Positions 14,830 to 22,217 of a stretch of 64,000 bases of DNA are shown here, piece by piece. Source of the DNA: CAVRIA01 sp963721115 (GTDB taxonomy: Bacteria; Desulfobacterota; Binatia; HRBIN30; CADEER01); contig CAVRIA010000008.1 in NCBI GenBank assembly GCA_963721115.1, forward strand, positions 124,001 to 188,000, in the 5' to 3' direction. Each line of letters begins with the position of its first letter. Within the stretch, counting starts at the first letter, position 1. Under the pieces are notes generated by a model. It ran no database searches and was not told the origin of the DNA. It was given only the letters and a program-made list of their open reading frames with translations. Both the position numbers and the translations under genes were made by a program.

Positions 14830-15237
14830 ATGACACAGGCGAGCCGGAAGACGGCCGAGTTCCGGAACAGGAGAGTGCTCGTCATCGACGATGACGCGGG
14901 TTTCCGGGAGGCCCTGTGCGAGCTCCTCAGGCTCGAGGGGGTGGAGGTCGAGATCGCCTGTGACGCGCAGGGTGCCGTCGGCAAGCTGCGCCATCACCGC
15001 TTCGACGCCGTGCTCAGCGACGTCATGATGCCCGGTAACGGGCATTCGGTCGTCCACTACGTCGAATCGATCCAGCCGCAGGCGGCGGTCATCGTCATCT
15101 CCGCCTATGACGAGTCGGGCGAGATGCGCGACTCCATCGAGAGGCACGCCTTTCGATGGCTGTCGAAGCCGGTCTCGCCGAACAACCTCCGGTCGGCCCT
15201 GCGCCAGCTGTTCGACCGGGCCCAGCCGCACTCGTGA
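14830..15237 (+). CDS. Single-domain response regulator (CheY-like)
   Basis: 135 residues consisting only of a receiver domain with a short N-terminal extension. Visible residues: acidic pair in VIDDDAGF, phospho-acceptor Asp in VLSDVMMPG, Ser in place of the usual Thr in VIVISAYDES, and the conserved Lys in WLSKPVSP. The ATG at 14830 is chosen because GGGAG lies 5 nt upstream and the domain starts right after it; the frame continues further upstream without support. No output domain is present, so it probably works by protein contact or as a phosphate relay. It is placed between the sigma-54 activator and the convergent kinase gene, which suggests that all three belong to one signalling system. 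Confidence 0.85.
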   Translation: MTQASRKTAEFRNRRVLVIDDDAGFREALCELLRLEGVEVEIACDAQGAVGKLRHHRFDAVLSDVMMPGNGHSVVHYVESIQPQAAVIVISAYDESGEMRDSIERHAFRWLSKPVSPNNLRSALRQLFDRAQPHS

Positions 15238-15310
15238 AGACGAACCGGCACCGCGGAGCTCCACCGGAGGCAGGGAGGGAGGCCCCCGCAGGACATGGGC
15301 AACGCCGCGG

Positions 15311-17086
15311 CTACGTCTCCGCCGACACGAGCGGCAGCTCGACCCGGAAGCAGGTCCCGCTGCCGGGCGCGCTTTCCACCTGGATCTTGCCGCCCTGCGA
15401 TTCCACCACCGAGCGGGCGACGAACAGACCGACCCCGGTGCCGCCGCTCTTGGTGGTGAAGTGCATTTCGTAGACCTTCGCCAGAACCTCGGGGGGGATG
15501 CCCGGACCGTCGTCGCTCACGCGAATCTCCGCGCGCTCGTCCTCGCGGGCGAGACCGATCGACAGGTTCCCGCCGTTCGGCATGGCTTCGAGCGCGTTGA
15601 TCGCGATGTTGAGCATGGCCTGCTTGAGCCGGTCGCGATGTCCGGTGAACAGGATCTCGTGCTTCGGGACGTCCGTCGTCAAGTTCACCCGCTGCTGCTT
15701 CGCCTGCGGACTGAGCAGATCGCCGAGGTTGCCGATGAGCTCGCACAGGTCGATCTGCTCGGCCGCGTCGTTCGTCGGCACGACGTGACTCAGCAGAGTG
15801 CGGAGCTGGCGGTCGAGGCGCCACAGCTCCTGCCGGATGACCTCGGCGTACTTGAGCTGGCGCTCGTGACGCGGATCCCCACCGTCCTGCTCGCGCAGGG
15901 TCTCCTTCAGGAGCTCGAGGTTCATCACCATGGCGTTGAGGGGGGCCTTCAGGTCGTGGGCGAACGCCTTGTAGAAGCGCGCCAGGCCGCGCATCTGCAT
16001 CGCCAGGCCGAGCTCGTTCTCGAGTGCCGAGATGCTGTCGCGGTTCTTGACCAGGACGAGGTATCCCTCGGCGTCCGGCTCGTCCAGCCGGTAGAGCTCC
16101 AGGCGCAGGCGACGCGTCTCGCCGTCGGCGGGCACGTCGACGTCGACCTGCCGGCTGAGCTGCTCCTCTTCCAGCACGCCATCGAGCCTGGCACCGATCT
16201 CCGGCCAGCGGCGCTCGAGCTCCTCCGGCTCCGGACAGCCGAAGAGCTCCCGGGCGGGCGGGTTGGCGAAGTCGAGGTCCTTCCCTCTTCCCAGCAGCAG
16301 CACGCCGACGTTCATCGCCTTCATCAGCGCCCCGAGGCGGCGGTGCGCGTGCGATTTCTCCTCGCGCGCCGCGGTCAGCTCTTGGCCGACGCGGCGGGCC
16401 GTTGCCAGCGCGGAGGCGAACTCGTCCCGGCTGGAGAACCGAACGTCTTCGCCACCAGCCGCTCCGCTCAGCGCGTGGATGAGGGCGTCGCTGCGCTTGG
16501 ACAGCTGGACGTGAAGGATCCATCCGATCAGGATCACCGCCAGGAGCCCGGTCGCCGCCGCGACCAGCAGCTCGCGCCGGGCGCTGTAGTACAGCTTCGA
16601 GATGCGCCGGCTGCGGAGGCCGAGCCGCACGTAGCCCATGACCTGGGCGTTCTGATCGAGCAGCGGGACGAAGAGGTGGTAGTCGCCGCCCGCCAGGTGC
16701 ACCTTGAAGGCCTGCGGCTTGCCTCCGCCCTGGTGGAAGATGGCCTTGGGAATGGCGAGCTGGTGGCCGACCTCGATGCCGTCGCTGGCGACGACCTTGC
16801 CCATGTCGTCGACGACGGCCAGGGAGGCCACGACCTGCGAGTGCTCGGTGACGTCGTCGACGATGTCGACGAGCCTCTTGCGGGTGTGGGCGTCCTCCTT
16901 GAGCAGCTGCTCCGTCGCCGAGTCCGAAACCGTTCGGGCAATCTCGCTGCCGATCAGCCAGGCGGTCTTGTTCATCATGTCATCCGCCACCGATTGCAGA
17001 TAGAACTCGATCCAGAGCGCGACCGCGCCCAGGATCACCACGTACAAGACGAGAAAGGCGAGGCTGCCCTTTATGGCCAGACGCAT
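15311..17086 (-). CDS. Membrane sensor histidine kinase
   Basis: 591 residues. Topology: TM helix at residues about 5-27, periplasmic sensor region about 28-160, second TM about 168-190, a HAMP/linker-like coiled region, a PAS-like domain (about 235-330, NVGVLLLGRGKDLDFANPPA), then the HisKA and HATPase domains. The phospho-acceptor is in KAFAHDLKAPLNAM, the N box is INALEAMPNGG, the G1 box DDGPGIPPE, and the G2 region TGVGLFVARSV. It should autophosphorylate on His in response to an envelope signal. It is convergent with the lone receiver gene and close to the sigma-54 activator, its most plausible partners. The start ATG at 17086 precedes the first hydrophobic helix directly. Confidence 0.9.
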   Translation of the reverse strand: MRLAIKGSLAFLVLYVVILGAVALWIEFYLQSVADDMMNKTAWLIGSEIARTVSDSATEQLLKEDAHTRKRLVDIVDDVTEHSQVVASLAVVDDMGKVVASDGIEVGHQLAIPKAIFHQGGGKPQAFKVHLAGGDYHLFVPLLDQNAQVMGYVRLGLRSRRISKLYYSARRELLVAAATGLLAVILIGWILHVQLSKRSDALIHALSGAAGGEDVRFSSRDEFASALATARRVGQELTAAREEKSHAHRRLGALMKAMNVGVLLLGRGKDLDFANPPARELFGCPEPEELERRWPEIGARLDGVLEEEQLSRQVDVDVPADGETRRLRLELYRLDEPDAEGYLVLVKNRDSISALENELGLAMQMRGLARFYKAFAHDLKAPLNAMVMNLELLKETLREQDGGDPRHERQLKYAEVIRQELWRLDRQLRTLLSHVVPTNDAAEQIDLCELIGNLGDLLSPQAKQQRVNLTTDVPKHEILFTGHRDRLKQAMLNIAINALEAMPNGGNLSIGLAREDERAEIRVSDDGPGIPPEVLAKVYEMHFTTKSGGTGVGLFVARSVVESQGGKIQVESAPGSGTCFRVELPLVSAET

Positions 17087-17216
17087 CTTCTTCTTCCTAG
17101 CGGCGGGATCGAGTAGTTCTTACACGTGATGCCCGGAGTTTTCCCCGCGGCCGGGGCACAAGCGACGTGGGTCGGCTTCCATCGTCTCCTTCGAGAGGCC
17201 TCCCATGACCGCTTCG

Positions 17217-17231
17217 TGGCACGAGAGTTGC
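17217..17231 (+). promoter_or_regulatory. Strong sigma-54 promoter, upstream of PLD-VTT gene
   Basis: TGGCACGAGAGTTGC matches the -24/-12 consensus TGGCACG-N4-TTGC at every fixed position. Transcription would start near 17243, about 97 nt before the ATG at 17340. The site is nearly dyad-symmetric: the other strand also has GG-N10-GC (TGGCAACTCTCGTGC) and points toward the kinase gene that starts at 17086. Confidence 0.7.
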
Positions 17232-17339
17232 CATATGCGAAGGCTACGCGACAAGACCAGTCTTCAGACGGAGAGCGGGTCCCTTTCGTTCATGCGCCAC
17301 GGGAATCTGTGGCGATGAATCACTCTAGGCCAGGAGCCG

Positions 17340-19655
17340 ATGGCGAGCAAAGCGTCCGAGCAGGAAGAAGGCGAGACGAGCACGGCGGATCTCCGGCTTC
17401 GAAGCCAGCGGCGCGCCGCGCGGAGCGAAGGTAGCGTCGTGCCGTCGCCCGGTCCGCATGGCCCGGACGCCCTTCGGGCCGGTCGAGAAGAGATCGCCGT
17501 CAGCCGCACCATTGCCGCGGAAGGACGGAATTGCTGGCGCCGCGCCCGTGCCAACCGGGTGGCCTTCCTCGTCGACGGCGCGGCGTATTTCGATGCCTTC
17601 GCCCGGGCGGTGGAGCGAGCCCGGCACTCCATTCTCGTCGCCGGTTGGGACTTCAACACCCGCATCCGCCTGCGCCGCGACGGGTCGCAGCGCGACGTTT
17701 CCGATCGACTGGGAGAGCTGCTCAACACGGTCGTCTCCCGCCGCGCCGGGCTCCACGCTTTCGTGCTCGACTGGGACTTCGCCATGATCTACGCCATGGA
17801 CCGGGAGGTTTTGCCCTCCTACCGGCTGGCCCGGCGCACCCACCGCCGCTTCCACTTCCATCTCGACGACTGTCATCCGGTCGGTGCCGCGCACCATCAG
17901 AAGATCGCGGTGATCGACGACGCCATCGCCTTCGTCGGCGGCCTGGATTTCGGCGCCGCGCGGTGGGACACCCCCGAGCACCGGCCGGACGACCCGCGCC
18001 GCGTCGACCCGTGGGGGCAGTCGTATCCGCCGTTCCACGACGTTCAGGTGGCGGTCGACGGCGCCGCCGCCGCAGCCGTCGCCGAGTACGTCCGCGAGCG
18101 CTGGCGGCGCGCCACCGGTCAGCGCCTGCGAGCACTGCCCGCCAATGAGGGCTGCTGGCCGGAAGGGCTGGAGCCCGACGTCGAGAACGTCGACGTCGCC
18201 ATCTCCCGCACCGAGCCCGCTTACGACGGCCGGCCCGAGGTGCGCGAGATCGAGCGGATGTACGTCGATGCGATCCGCGCCGCGCGCCGCTTCGTCTACA
18301 TCGAGAACCAGTACCTCACCGCCACCCGCGTGGGCGACGTGCTGGCCTCGCGCCTGGGCGAGGAAGACGGCCCGGAGATCGTGATCGTCAACCCCCGCCA
18401 GTGCGCCGGCTGGCTGGAGGAAACGACCATGGGCGTGTTGCGCGCCCGTCTCCTGCGCCGGCTGCGCGAGGAGGACCGGCACGGCCGGCTGCGCGTCGTC
18501 TACCCCGACGTCCCCGGTCTCGGAGAGGGGTGGATGAAGGTCCACGCCAAGCTCCTGGTGGTCGACGATACGCTGCTCGTAGCGGGCTCGGCCAACCTCA
18601 ACAATCGGTCGATGGGGCTCGACACGGAGTGCGACCTGGCGATCGAGAGCGGCTCCGAGGAGCGCCTCGAGCGGGCGATAGCCGCCTTTCGCAACCGCCT
18701 GCTCAGCGAGCACCTCGGCGTCGACCCCGATCGCGTCGCCGCGGCGCTGGCGCACCGTGGCTCGTTGATCCAGGCGATCGACGACTTGCGCGGCGGGCCC
18801 CGAACCCTTTCGGACTTGACCGGGGAGGTGCCGGAGTGGTTGGAAGCGCTGGTGCCCGAAGGAACCGCCGTCGATCCGGAACGCCCGGTGGATCCGGATC
18901 AGCTGCTCGACCTGCTCGCGCCAGGAGACTTCAGCGAGCCCCGCCCCCGGCTGTGGTTGGCCGGAATCGCCGTTCTCGCCCTGCTCGCCCTGTCCGCCGC
19001 GTGGCGCTGGACCTCGCTCGGCGAATGGCTCGACCCCCAGATGATCGCCGCCTGGGCGAGACCTCTGCGCGCGAGCAGCCTCGCCCCGTTCGTTCTCGTT
19101 GCGACGTACGTCGTCAGCTCGCTCCTCATGATCCCGGTCACGCTGGCGATTCTCGTCACCGCGCTGATCTTCGGTCCCCTTCTGGGGGCGGCCTATGCTC
19201 TCGTCGGCTCGGTGGCGAGTGCGCTGGCCGCTTATGGCCTCGGCAGTCTCCTCGGCCGCCAGAAGCTGAACCGTCTCACCGGCTCCTCTCTGAATCGTCT
19301 GAGCCGGCGCCTGGCACGACGGGGCGTCCTCGTCGTAGCCATGATGCGCATCGTGCCGGTGGCCCCGTTCACCGTCATCAATCTCGCTGCCGGCGCGTCT
19401 CACATCGGCCTGCGCGATTTCCTCGTCGGAACGGTGCTCGGCATGACGCCGGGAATCTTCTTGATGACGTTCTTCGCGGATAGCCTCGCCCGCGCCGTGC
19501 GCGAGCCGCACTTGGGCAACGTCGGTGCGGTGATCGCCGTCGGTTCCCTGCTGCTCGGGGTCGGCTACCTGTTGCGCCGCCGTTCGTCGCGGCGCAACGG
19601 CGAGCGCGGAAGCCAGGACGAACTCGCGGATCGCGGCGAGCAGCCTCGCGGCTGA
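17340..19655 (+). CDS. Phospholipase D-like protein fused to a VTT (SNARE-associated/DedA) membrane domain
   Basis: 771 residues. Two PLD half-sites are visible: HHQKIAVIDDAIAFVGGLDF and, later, VHAKLLVVDDTLLVAGSANL. Each has the His-x-Lys and downstream Asp of the HKD motif, so the phosphodiesterase/transphosphatidylase centre looks intact. From residue about 565 there are several TM helices forming a VTT domain (MIPVTLAILVTALIFGP, RIVPVAPFTVINLAAGAS). The enzyme should act on phospholipid headgroups at the inner membrane, while VTT proteins are linked to lipid scrambling or transport. AGGAG precedes the ATG at 17340, and a consensus sigma-54 promoter lies 110 bp upstream. It heads a cluster of small membrane stress proteins, which suggests an envelope-remodelling role. 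Confidence 0.9.
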   Translation: MASKASEQEEGETSTADLRLRSQRRAARSEGSVVPSPGPHGPDALRAGREEIAVSRTIAAEGRNCWRRARANRVAFLVDGAAYFDAFARAVERARHSILVAGWDFNTRIRLRRDGSQRDVSDRLGELLNTVVSRRAGLHAFVLDWDFAMIYAMDREVLPSYRLARRTHRRFHFHLDDCHPVGAAHHQKIAVIDDAIAFVGGLDFGAARWDTPEHRPDDPRRVDPWGQSYPPFHDVQVAVDGAAAAAVAEYVRERWRRATGQRLRALPANEGCWPEGLEPDVENVDVAISRTEPAYDGRPEVREIERMYVDAIRAARRFVYIENQYLTATRVGDVLASRLGEEDGPEIVIVNPRQCAGWLEETTMGVLRARLLRRLREEDRHGRLRVVYPDVPGLGEGWMKVHAKLLVVDDTLLVAGSANLNNRSMGLDTECDLAIESGSEERLERAIAAFRNRLLSEHLGVDPDRVAAALAHRGSLIQAIDDLRGGPRTLSDLTGEVPEWLEALVPEGTAVDPERPVDPDQLLDLLAPGDFSEPRPRLWLAGIAVLALLALSAAWRWTSLGEWLDPQMIAAWARPLRASSLAPFVLVATYVVSSLLMIPVTLAILVTALIFGPLLGAAYALVGSVASALAAYGLGSLLGRQKLNRLTGSSLNRLSRRLARRGVLVVAMMRIVPVAPFTVINLAAGASHIGLRDFLVGTVLGMTPGIFLMTFFADSLARAVREPHLGNVGAVIAVGSLLLGVGYLLRRRSSRRNGERGSQDELADRGEQPRG

Positions 19656-19773
19656 GACACGGCGACCTCCTCGGGCGCTCCGATTTGCGGGCGACCCAGC
19701 AATTCTTACAAGTTGCCCCCTTCCGGCGGCTGAGAGACGACGAATGCTGTGCAGTTCGGCCGGCGTGCCCTTC

Positions 19774-19788
19774 TGGCACAGATTCCGC
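19774..19788 (+). promoter_or_regulatory. Sigma-54 promoter upstream of csbD-like gene
   Basis: TGGCACAGATTCCGC has a perfect -24 TGGCAC and the GG-N10-GC spacing; the -12 part is CCGC. The predicted start near 19800 gives a leader of about 27 nt that contains GAAGGGAG before the ATG at 19827. Confidence 0.5.
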
Positions 19789-19826
19789 TCCCTTCAGGAC
19801 GAAAAATAGGTGAAGGGAGTGAACGG

Positions 19827-20036
19827 ATGAACTGGGATCAGATAGAAGGAAAGTGGAAGCAGTTCCAAGGCCGTGTGCAGGAGAAGTGGGGCAGGCTCAC
19901 GGACGATGATCTGAATACCATTCAGGGGAAGCGCGACCGACTGTTCGGCAAGCTGCAGGAGAAGTACGGAGTCGCGAGGGACGAGGCCGAGAAGCAGGTC
20001 GACGCGTTCGAGCGCGAGCTCGATCGGGCCTCCTGA
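19827..20036 (+). CDS. CsbD family stress protein
   Basis: 69 residues, charged and helical, beginning MNWDQIEGKWKQFQGRVQEK and continuing GRLTDDDL then QGKRDRLFGKLQEKYG, the standard CsbD family pattern. These small soluble proteins are induced by general stress in many bacteria; their molecular function is not known. The ATG at 19827 follows GAAGGGAG. A candidate sigma-54 promoter lies 39 bp upstream of the start. It is the first of six consecutive small genes on this strand (19827-21822), most encoding one- or two-helix membrane proteins. Confidence 0.92.
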   Translation: MNWDQIEGKWKQFQGRVQEKWGRLTDDDLNTIQGKRDRLFGKLQEKYGVARDEAEKQVDAFERELDRAS

Positions 20037-20111
20037 GCGAATCGGGGAGCGCAGGGACAGTGGTGGCCCGCGCCCCGAGGCGCGGCCGTTGCGCCCCCGT
20101 GCGGATTGCCC

Positions 20112-20471
20112 ATGCAACCGAATCCAGTGCACGAAGAGGAGGTCTCGACGGCTTCGGCTCTGGCTCACGTGTTCGAGGCGGGACAGCGCGTCGTCATCGA
20201 TCGCATCGACTTGGCGCTGCTCGAAGCTCGTTTTGTCGCGGACCGTTCGATCCGCGGCGCGCTACTGCTGGGCTTGGGCGCCTTTCTTGCTGCGGTCGGC
20301 TGGTGTGCTCTGAGCGCGGTGGCAATCCTGCTCCTCGCCCCGCGTCTCGAGATGATCGTCAGCCTCGCCATCGTCGGCGCGGCGAACGGCAGCCTCGGCG
20401 CTGTGTGCCTGGCGGCCGGGGGCCGCCACACCAGGCGACTGCTGGCCGGGGGCTCCAAAGGTCGGGAGTGA
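20112..20471 (+). CDS. Small holin-like membrane protein (phage holin family type)
   Basis: 119 residues. A short acidic N terminus and an amphipathic helix (IDRIDLALLEARFVADR) precede two TM helices (GALLLGLGAFLAAVGWCALS and MIVSLAIVGAANGSLGAVCL), with a basic tail. This is the usual layout of the chromosomal 'phage holin family' proteins found in stress clusters next to CsbD, YtxH and DUF883 genes, not of true lysis holins. The ATG at 20112 is preferred over the TTG at 20106. It is followed after 3 nt by the next small gene, so the two are probably co-transcribed. Confidence 0.7.
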   Translation: MQPNPVHEEEVSTASALAHVFEAGQRVVIDRIDLALLEARFVADRSIRGALLLGLGAFLAAVGWCALSAVAILLLAPRLEMIVSLAIVGAANGSLGAVCLAAGGRHTRRLLAGGSKGRE

Positions 20472-20474
20472 GGG

Positions 20475-20687
20475 ATGCCAACCGCGATGGACGACTCCGG
20501 ACACGACATCGACACCCTCGAGAGAACCGTCCAGCGCGACGAGGCCGAACTGCGGGGCGCGTTGCGCGAGTTGCAATACGCCATCGAGCATCCACTCGGT
20601 ATCGCCGATCGAATCAAGCAGCGGCCGCTTCCCTGGCTGCTCTGTGGCTTTCTGATCGGTATCTGGCTGGGAGATCGCGAACCGTAG
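20475..20687 (+). CDS. Small DUF3618-like membrane protein
   Basis: 70 residues: an acidic coiled helix (IDTLERTVQRDEAELRGALR) with HPLGIADRIKQRP, then one C-terminal TM helix (LPWLLCGFLIGIWLG). The pattern resembles DUF3618-type proteins, which have a soluble helix and a single membrane helix and sit beside holin-like and DUF883 genes. It starts 3 nt after the stop of the preceding gene. Function is unknown; the assignment to that family is by layout only. Confidence 0.65.
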   Translation: MPTAMDDSGHDIDTLERTVQRDEAELRGALRELQYAIEHPLGIADRIKQRPLPWLLCGFLIGIWLGDREP

Positions 20688-20720
20688 GGCGGATGCCGCC
20701 GAAGGGAAACGGAGGAAACA

Positions 20721-20915
20721 ATGGAAGCAGGCATCGGCGAACGCGCCCGGCAAGGCGCGCACCGCCTCGAGCCGGCGGTGGCGAGGCTGCGCGGCGACGT
20801 GCGCCGCGCCGACCGCTACACGCGCCGCATGGCGGTGGAGAGACCGTTTCTCTCTCTCGCGCTCGCCGTCACGGCCGGATACGTCGTCGGGCGCATCATC
20901 TCGCGCCATGCGTGA
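20721..20915 (+). CDS. Small single-helix membrane protein
   Basis: 64 residues: a basic amphipathic N-terminal region with heptad character and one C-terminal hydrophobic helix (PFLSLALAVTAGYVVGRII) containing small-residue spacing typical of glycine-zipper/DUF883-type tails. GGAGG lies 7 nt before the ATG. Its last codons are followed within 13 nt by the ATG of the next gene (20929), consistent with one transcript. No specific function can be given. Confidence 0.65.
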   Translation: MEAGIGERARQGAHRLEPAVARLRGDVRRADRYTRRMAVERPFLSLALAVTAGYVVGRIISRHA

Positions 20916-20928
20916 AGAGAGGAAAGCG

Positions 20929-21303
20929 ATGTCGGAAGCGAGTCGCAGCGCGGAATCGGAACAAGTCGTCACGGGTAAAGACGTCTACGAGCGAAGCCGC
21001 CGCGTCGGCCGCGAGGCGGCGCGTTTCGCTCTGGCGACTCGCCAGGCGGAGGGCGACTGGGAGGTCTATCTCCGCCAGTGCATGAGAGCCCGTCCGTACG
21101 CCACGCTGGCGACGGCGGCGGGGGTGGGATACGTGCTCGGTGCGACGCTCCCGGGCTCGGTGGCGCGCTTCGCGCTGGGGATCGGGACGCGCCTTGCCGT
21201 CACGACCGCGCTCGGCTCGCTCCTCCAGGAGCACCCGGCGCCGGCCTCCGGCGGAGCGGCCGGGAAGCCCTCGGAGAGCGGCTCCACGTCTCGTTCGGCC
21301 TGA
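20929..21303 (+). CDS. DUF883-like membrane protein
   Basis: 124 residues from the ATG at 20929, preferred over the upstream ATG at 20908 because AGAGGAAAG stands directly before it. A charged, helical N-terminal half (SRRVGREAARFALATRQAEG) is followed by a hydrophobic part with Gly/Ala zipper spacing (YATLATAAGVGYVLGATLPG) and a Gly/Ser-rich tail. The motif RPYATLATAAGVGYVLG resembles the C-terminal membrane motif of DUF883/ElaB-like ribosome- or membrane-associated stress proteins. The neighbourhood of CsbD, holin-like and YtxH genes supports a stress role. Confidence 0.65.
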   Translation: MSEASRSAESEQVVTGKDVYERSRRVGREAARFALATRQAEGDWEVYLRQCMRARPYATLATAAGVGYVLGATLPGSVARFALGIGTRLAVTTALGSLLQEHPAPASGGAAGKPSESGSTSRSA

Positions 21304-21308
21304 CTGAA

Positions 21309-21451
21309 TCGGGGTCGGAATCGCTATCGGGATCGGAATCGAATCAGATCAATGAGCTTCGGGCACGAGCGACTGGATGTCTACCGAGCCACGGGCCGAG
21401 TACTTCGTGGTGGGAATCGATTCCGATGCCGAATAGCGATTCCGACCCCGA
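21309..21451. repeat. Inverted repeat of degenerate TCGGAATCG units around a four-helix-bundle stub
   Basis: The left arm (21309-21345) reads TCGGGGTCGGAATCGCTAT followed by CGGGATCGGAATCGAATC. The right arm (21413-21451) is its reverse complement with a few differences, ending ATAGCGATTCCGACCCCGA. Each arm is itself built from imperfect (A)TCGG direct repeats. The 67-bp spacer holds the first codons of a four-helix-bundle gene. Confidence 0.8.
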
Positions 21452-21522
21452 GGCGAAAAGAGGCAGAACAACAGCTTGCAGCGGGCGCGCCGAAAGGCGC
21501 GCCGCTGAAGCATGGCGGATAG
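21352..21522 (+). pseudogene. 5' stub of a four-helix-bundle (S23/IVP-like) gene
   Basis: The ATG at 21352 opens a 56-codon frame whose first residues, MSFGHERLDVYRATGRVLR, match the well-conserved N terminus of the four-helix-bundle family (23S rRNA intervening-sequence protein / Avd-like). After about 20 residues the frame runs into the right repeat arm and then into unrelated sequence, ending at TAG 21520-21522. A normal member is about 120 residues, so some 100 are missing. The stub lies exactly between two inverted arms, as if most of the gene had been removed while the element ends were kept. The stub is unlikely to be functional. Confidence 0.6.
21479..21507 (+). other. GC-rich hairpin with GAAA tetraloop
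   Basis: GGCGCGCC-GAAA-GGCGCGCC (21484-21503) forms a perfect 8-bp stem capped by a GNRA tetraloop; CAGC/GCTG extends it by 4 bp with one bulged G. It follows the right arm of the inverted repeat. A similar palindrome follows the repeat arms at 39.4-40.2 kb. No T-run follows, so termination is uncertain. Confidence 0.5.
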
Positions 21523-21561
21523 AGAGGTGCAATCGAAAACCGAAGAGAGAGGTGGTGAAGA

Positions 21562-21822
21562 ATGGACCTGGCGAAGAATTTTCCATCGACGGACGACATC
21601 CTCAGGGCCCTCGGTCAGAACCGGCGCACCGGCAACGACATCCTGCCGGGCCTGGCCCTTTTCGGCGCCGGCTTGCTGGTCGGAGCGGGTCTCGCCCTTC
21701 TCTTCGCTCCATCATCGGGTGAGGATCTGCGCGCGGAGATCGGGGAGCGGGCCAGAGAGGTGGGTAAGGGGCTGACCGACGGCGCCGACGAGGGCGGAGG
21801 GGCGGAGCCACAGGGCGCTTGA
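21562..21822 (+). CDS. YtxH domain-containing small membrane protein
   Basis: 86 residues. One TM helix (GLALFGAGLLVGAGLALLFA) leads into the YtxH hallmark LLFAPSSGEDLRAEI and an acidic Gly-rich tail. YtxH proteins are small, stress-induced, single-pass membrane proteins of unknown mechanism. AGAGAGGTGGTGAAG precedes the ATG. It closes the small-protein cluster and is separated from it only by the inverted-repeat element at 21309-21507, so that element may have inserted into an existing operon. Confidence 0.85.
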   Translation: MDLAKNFPSTDDILRALGQNRRTGNDILPGLALFGAGLLVGAGLALLFAPSSGEDLRAEIGERAREVGKGLTDGADEGGGAEPQGA

Positions 21823-21889
21823 GCGGTCGCCGGCGGTTCGTGCAAGGGCTTCAACGTCTTCCCGCGGTGGCGCTGCAATGCTGGTGCCG

Positions 21890-22094
21890 CCGAAGCGAGC
21901 CAGCCGATCCGGATCGCCGGGACAATCTGTGGGAACCGGTGCCCGGGGACCACGGCGCCCACGGGCGCTTCGACGCTCGCGCCAGCCGGAGCGCATTGCA
22001 GCTGCGGGCGACGACGCACCGGAGGTGGGTGGCCGCGGCGGCCGCCCTGGCGGCGTTCGCTCTGACGGTCGCGGCGAAAGCCATCGCCCAGTGA
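21890..22094 (+). pseudogene. 3' fragment of a short-chain dehydrogenase-like gene
   Basis: A short plus-strand reading frame ends with EPADPDRRDNLWEPVPGD, HGAHGRFDARA, and a C-terminal hydrophobic helix. The PVPGDHGAHGRFD block resembles the C-terminal tail of a group of SDR oxidoreductases that carry a terminal membrane helix. No Rossmann region (TGxxxGxG) or YxxxK is present upstream, where the YtxH gene ends. It therefore looks like the last 65 codons or so of a lost gene. The next 120 bp, up to 22217, contain nothing that I can support. Confidence 0.45.
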
Positions 22095-22217
22095 AGGGCC
22101 GCTCGGAAAATCGGGCGAGACCAGGGCGCCGAAGGCGAGCAGCGCCACGACCTTCGGATCTCGGCGACGATGCGCCTGAAGTCGTGGAGCTCGCCCCCCA
22201 GGCTCGGGCGCCCCCGC

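Noticed and set aside
17325..19511. Minus-strand 728-residue frame opposite the PLD-VTT gene
   Set aside because: No domains; the plus strand has intact HKD and VTT motifs.
20112..20471. Prophage lysis holin
   Set aside because: No phage genes surround it; neighbours are CsbD, YtxH and similar stress proteins, where such holin-like proteins are ordinary.
21352..21522. Diversity-generating retroelement accessory (Avd)
   Set aside because: Only the first 20 residues or so of a four-helix-bundle protein remain; there is no reverse transcriptase or template/variable repeat in the window.
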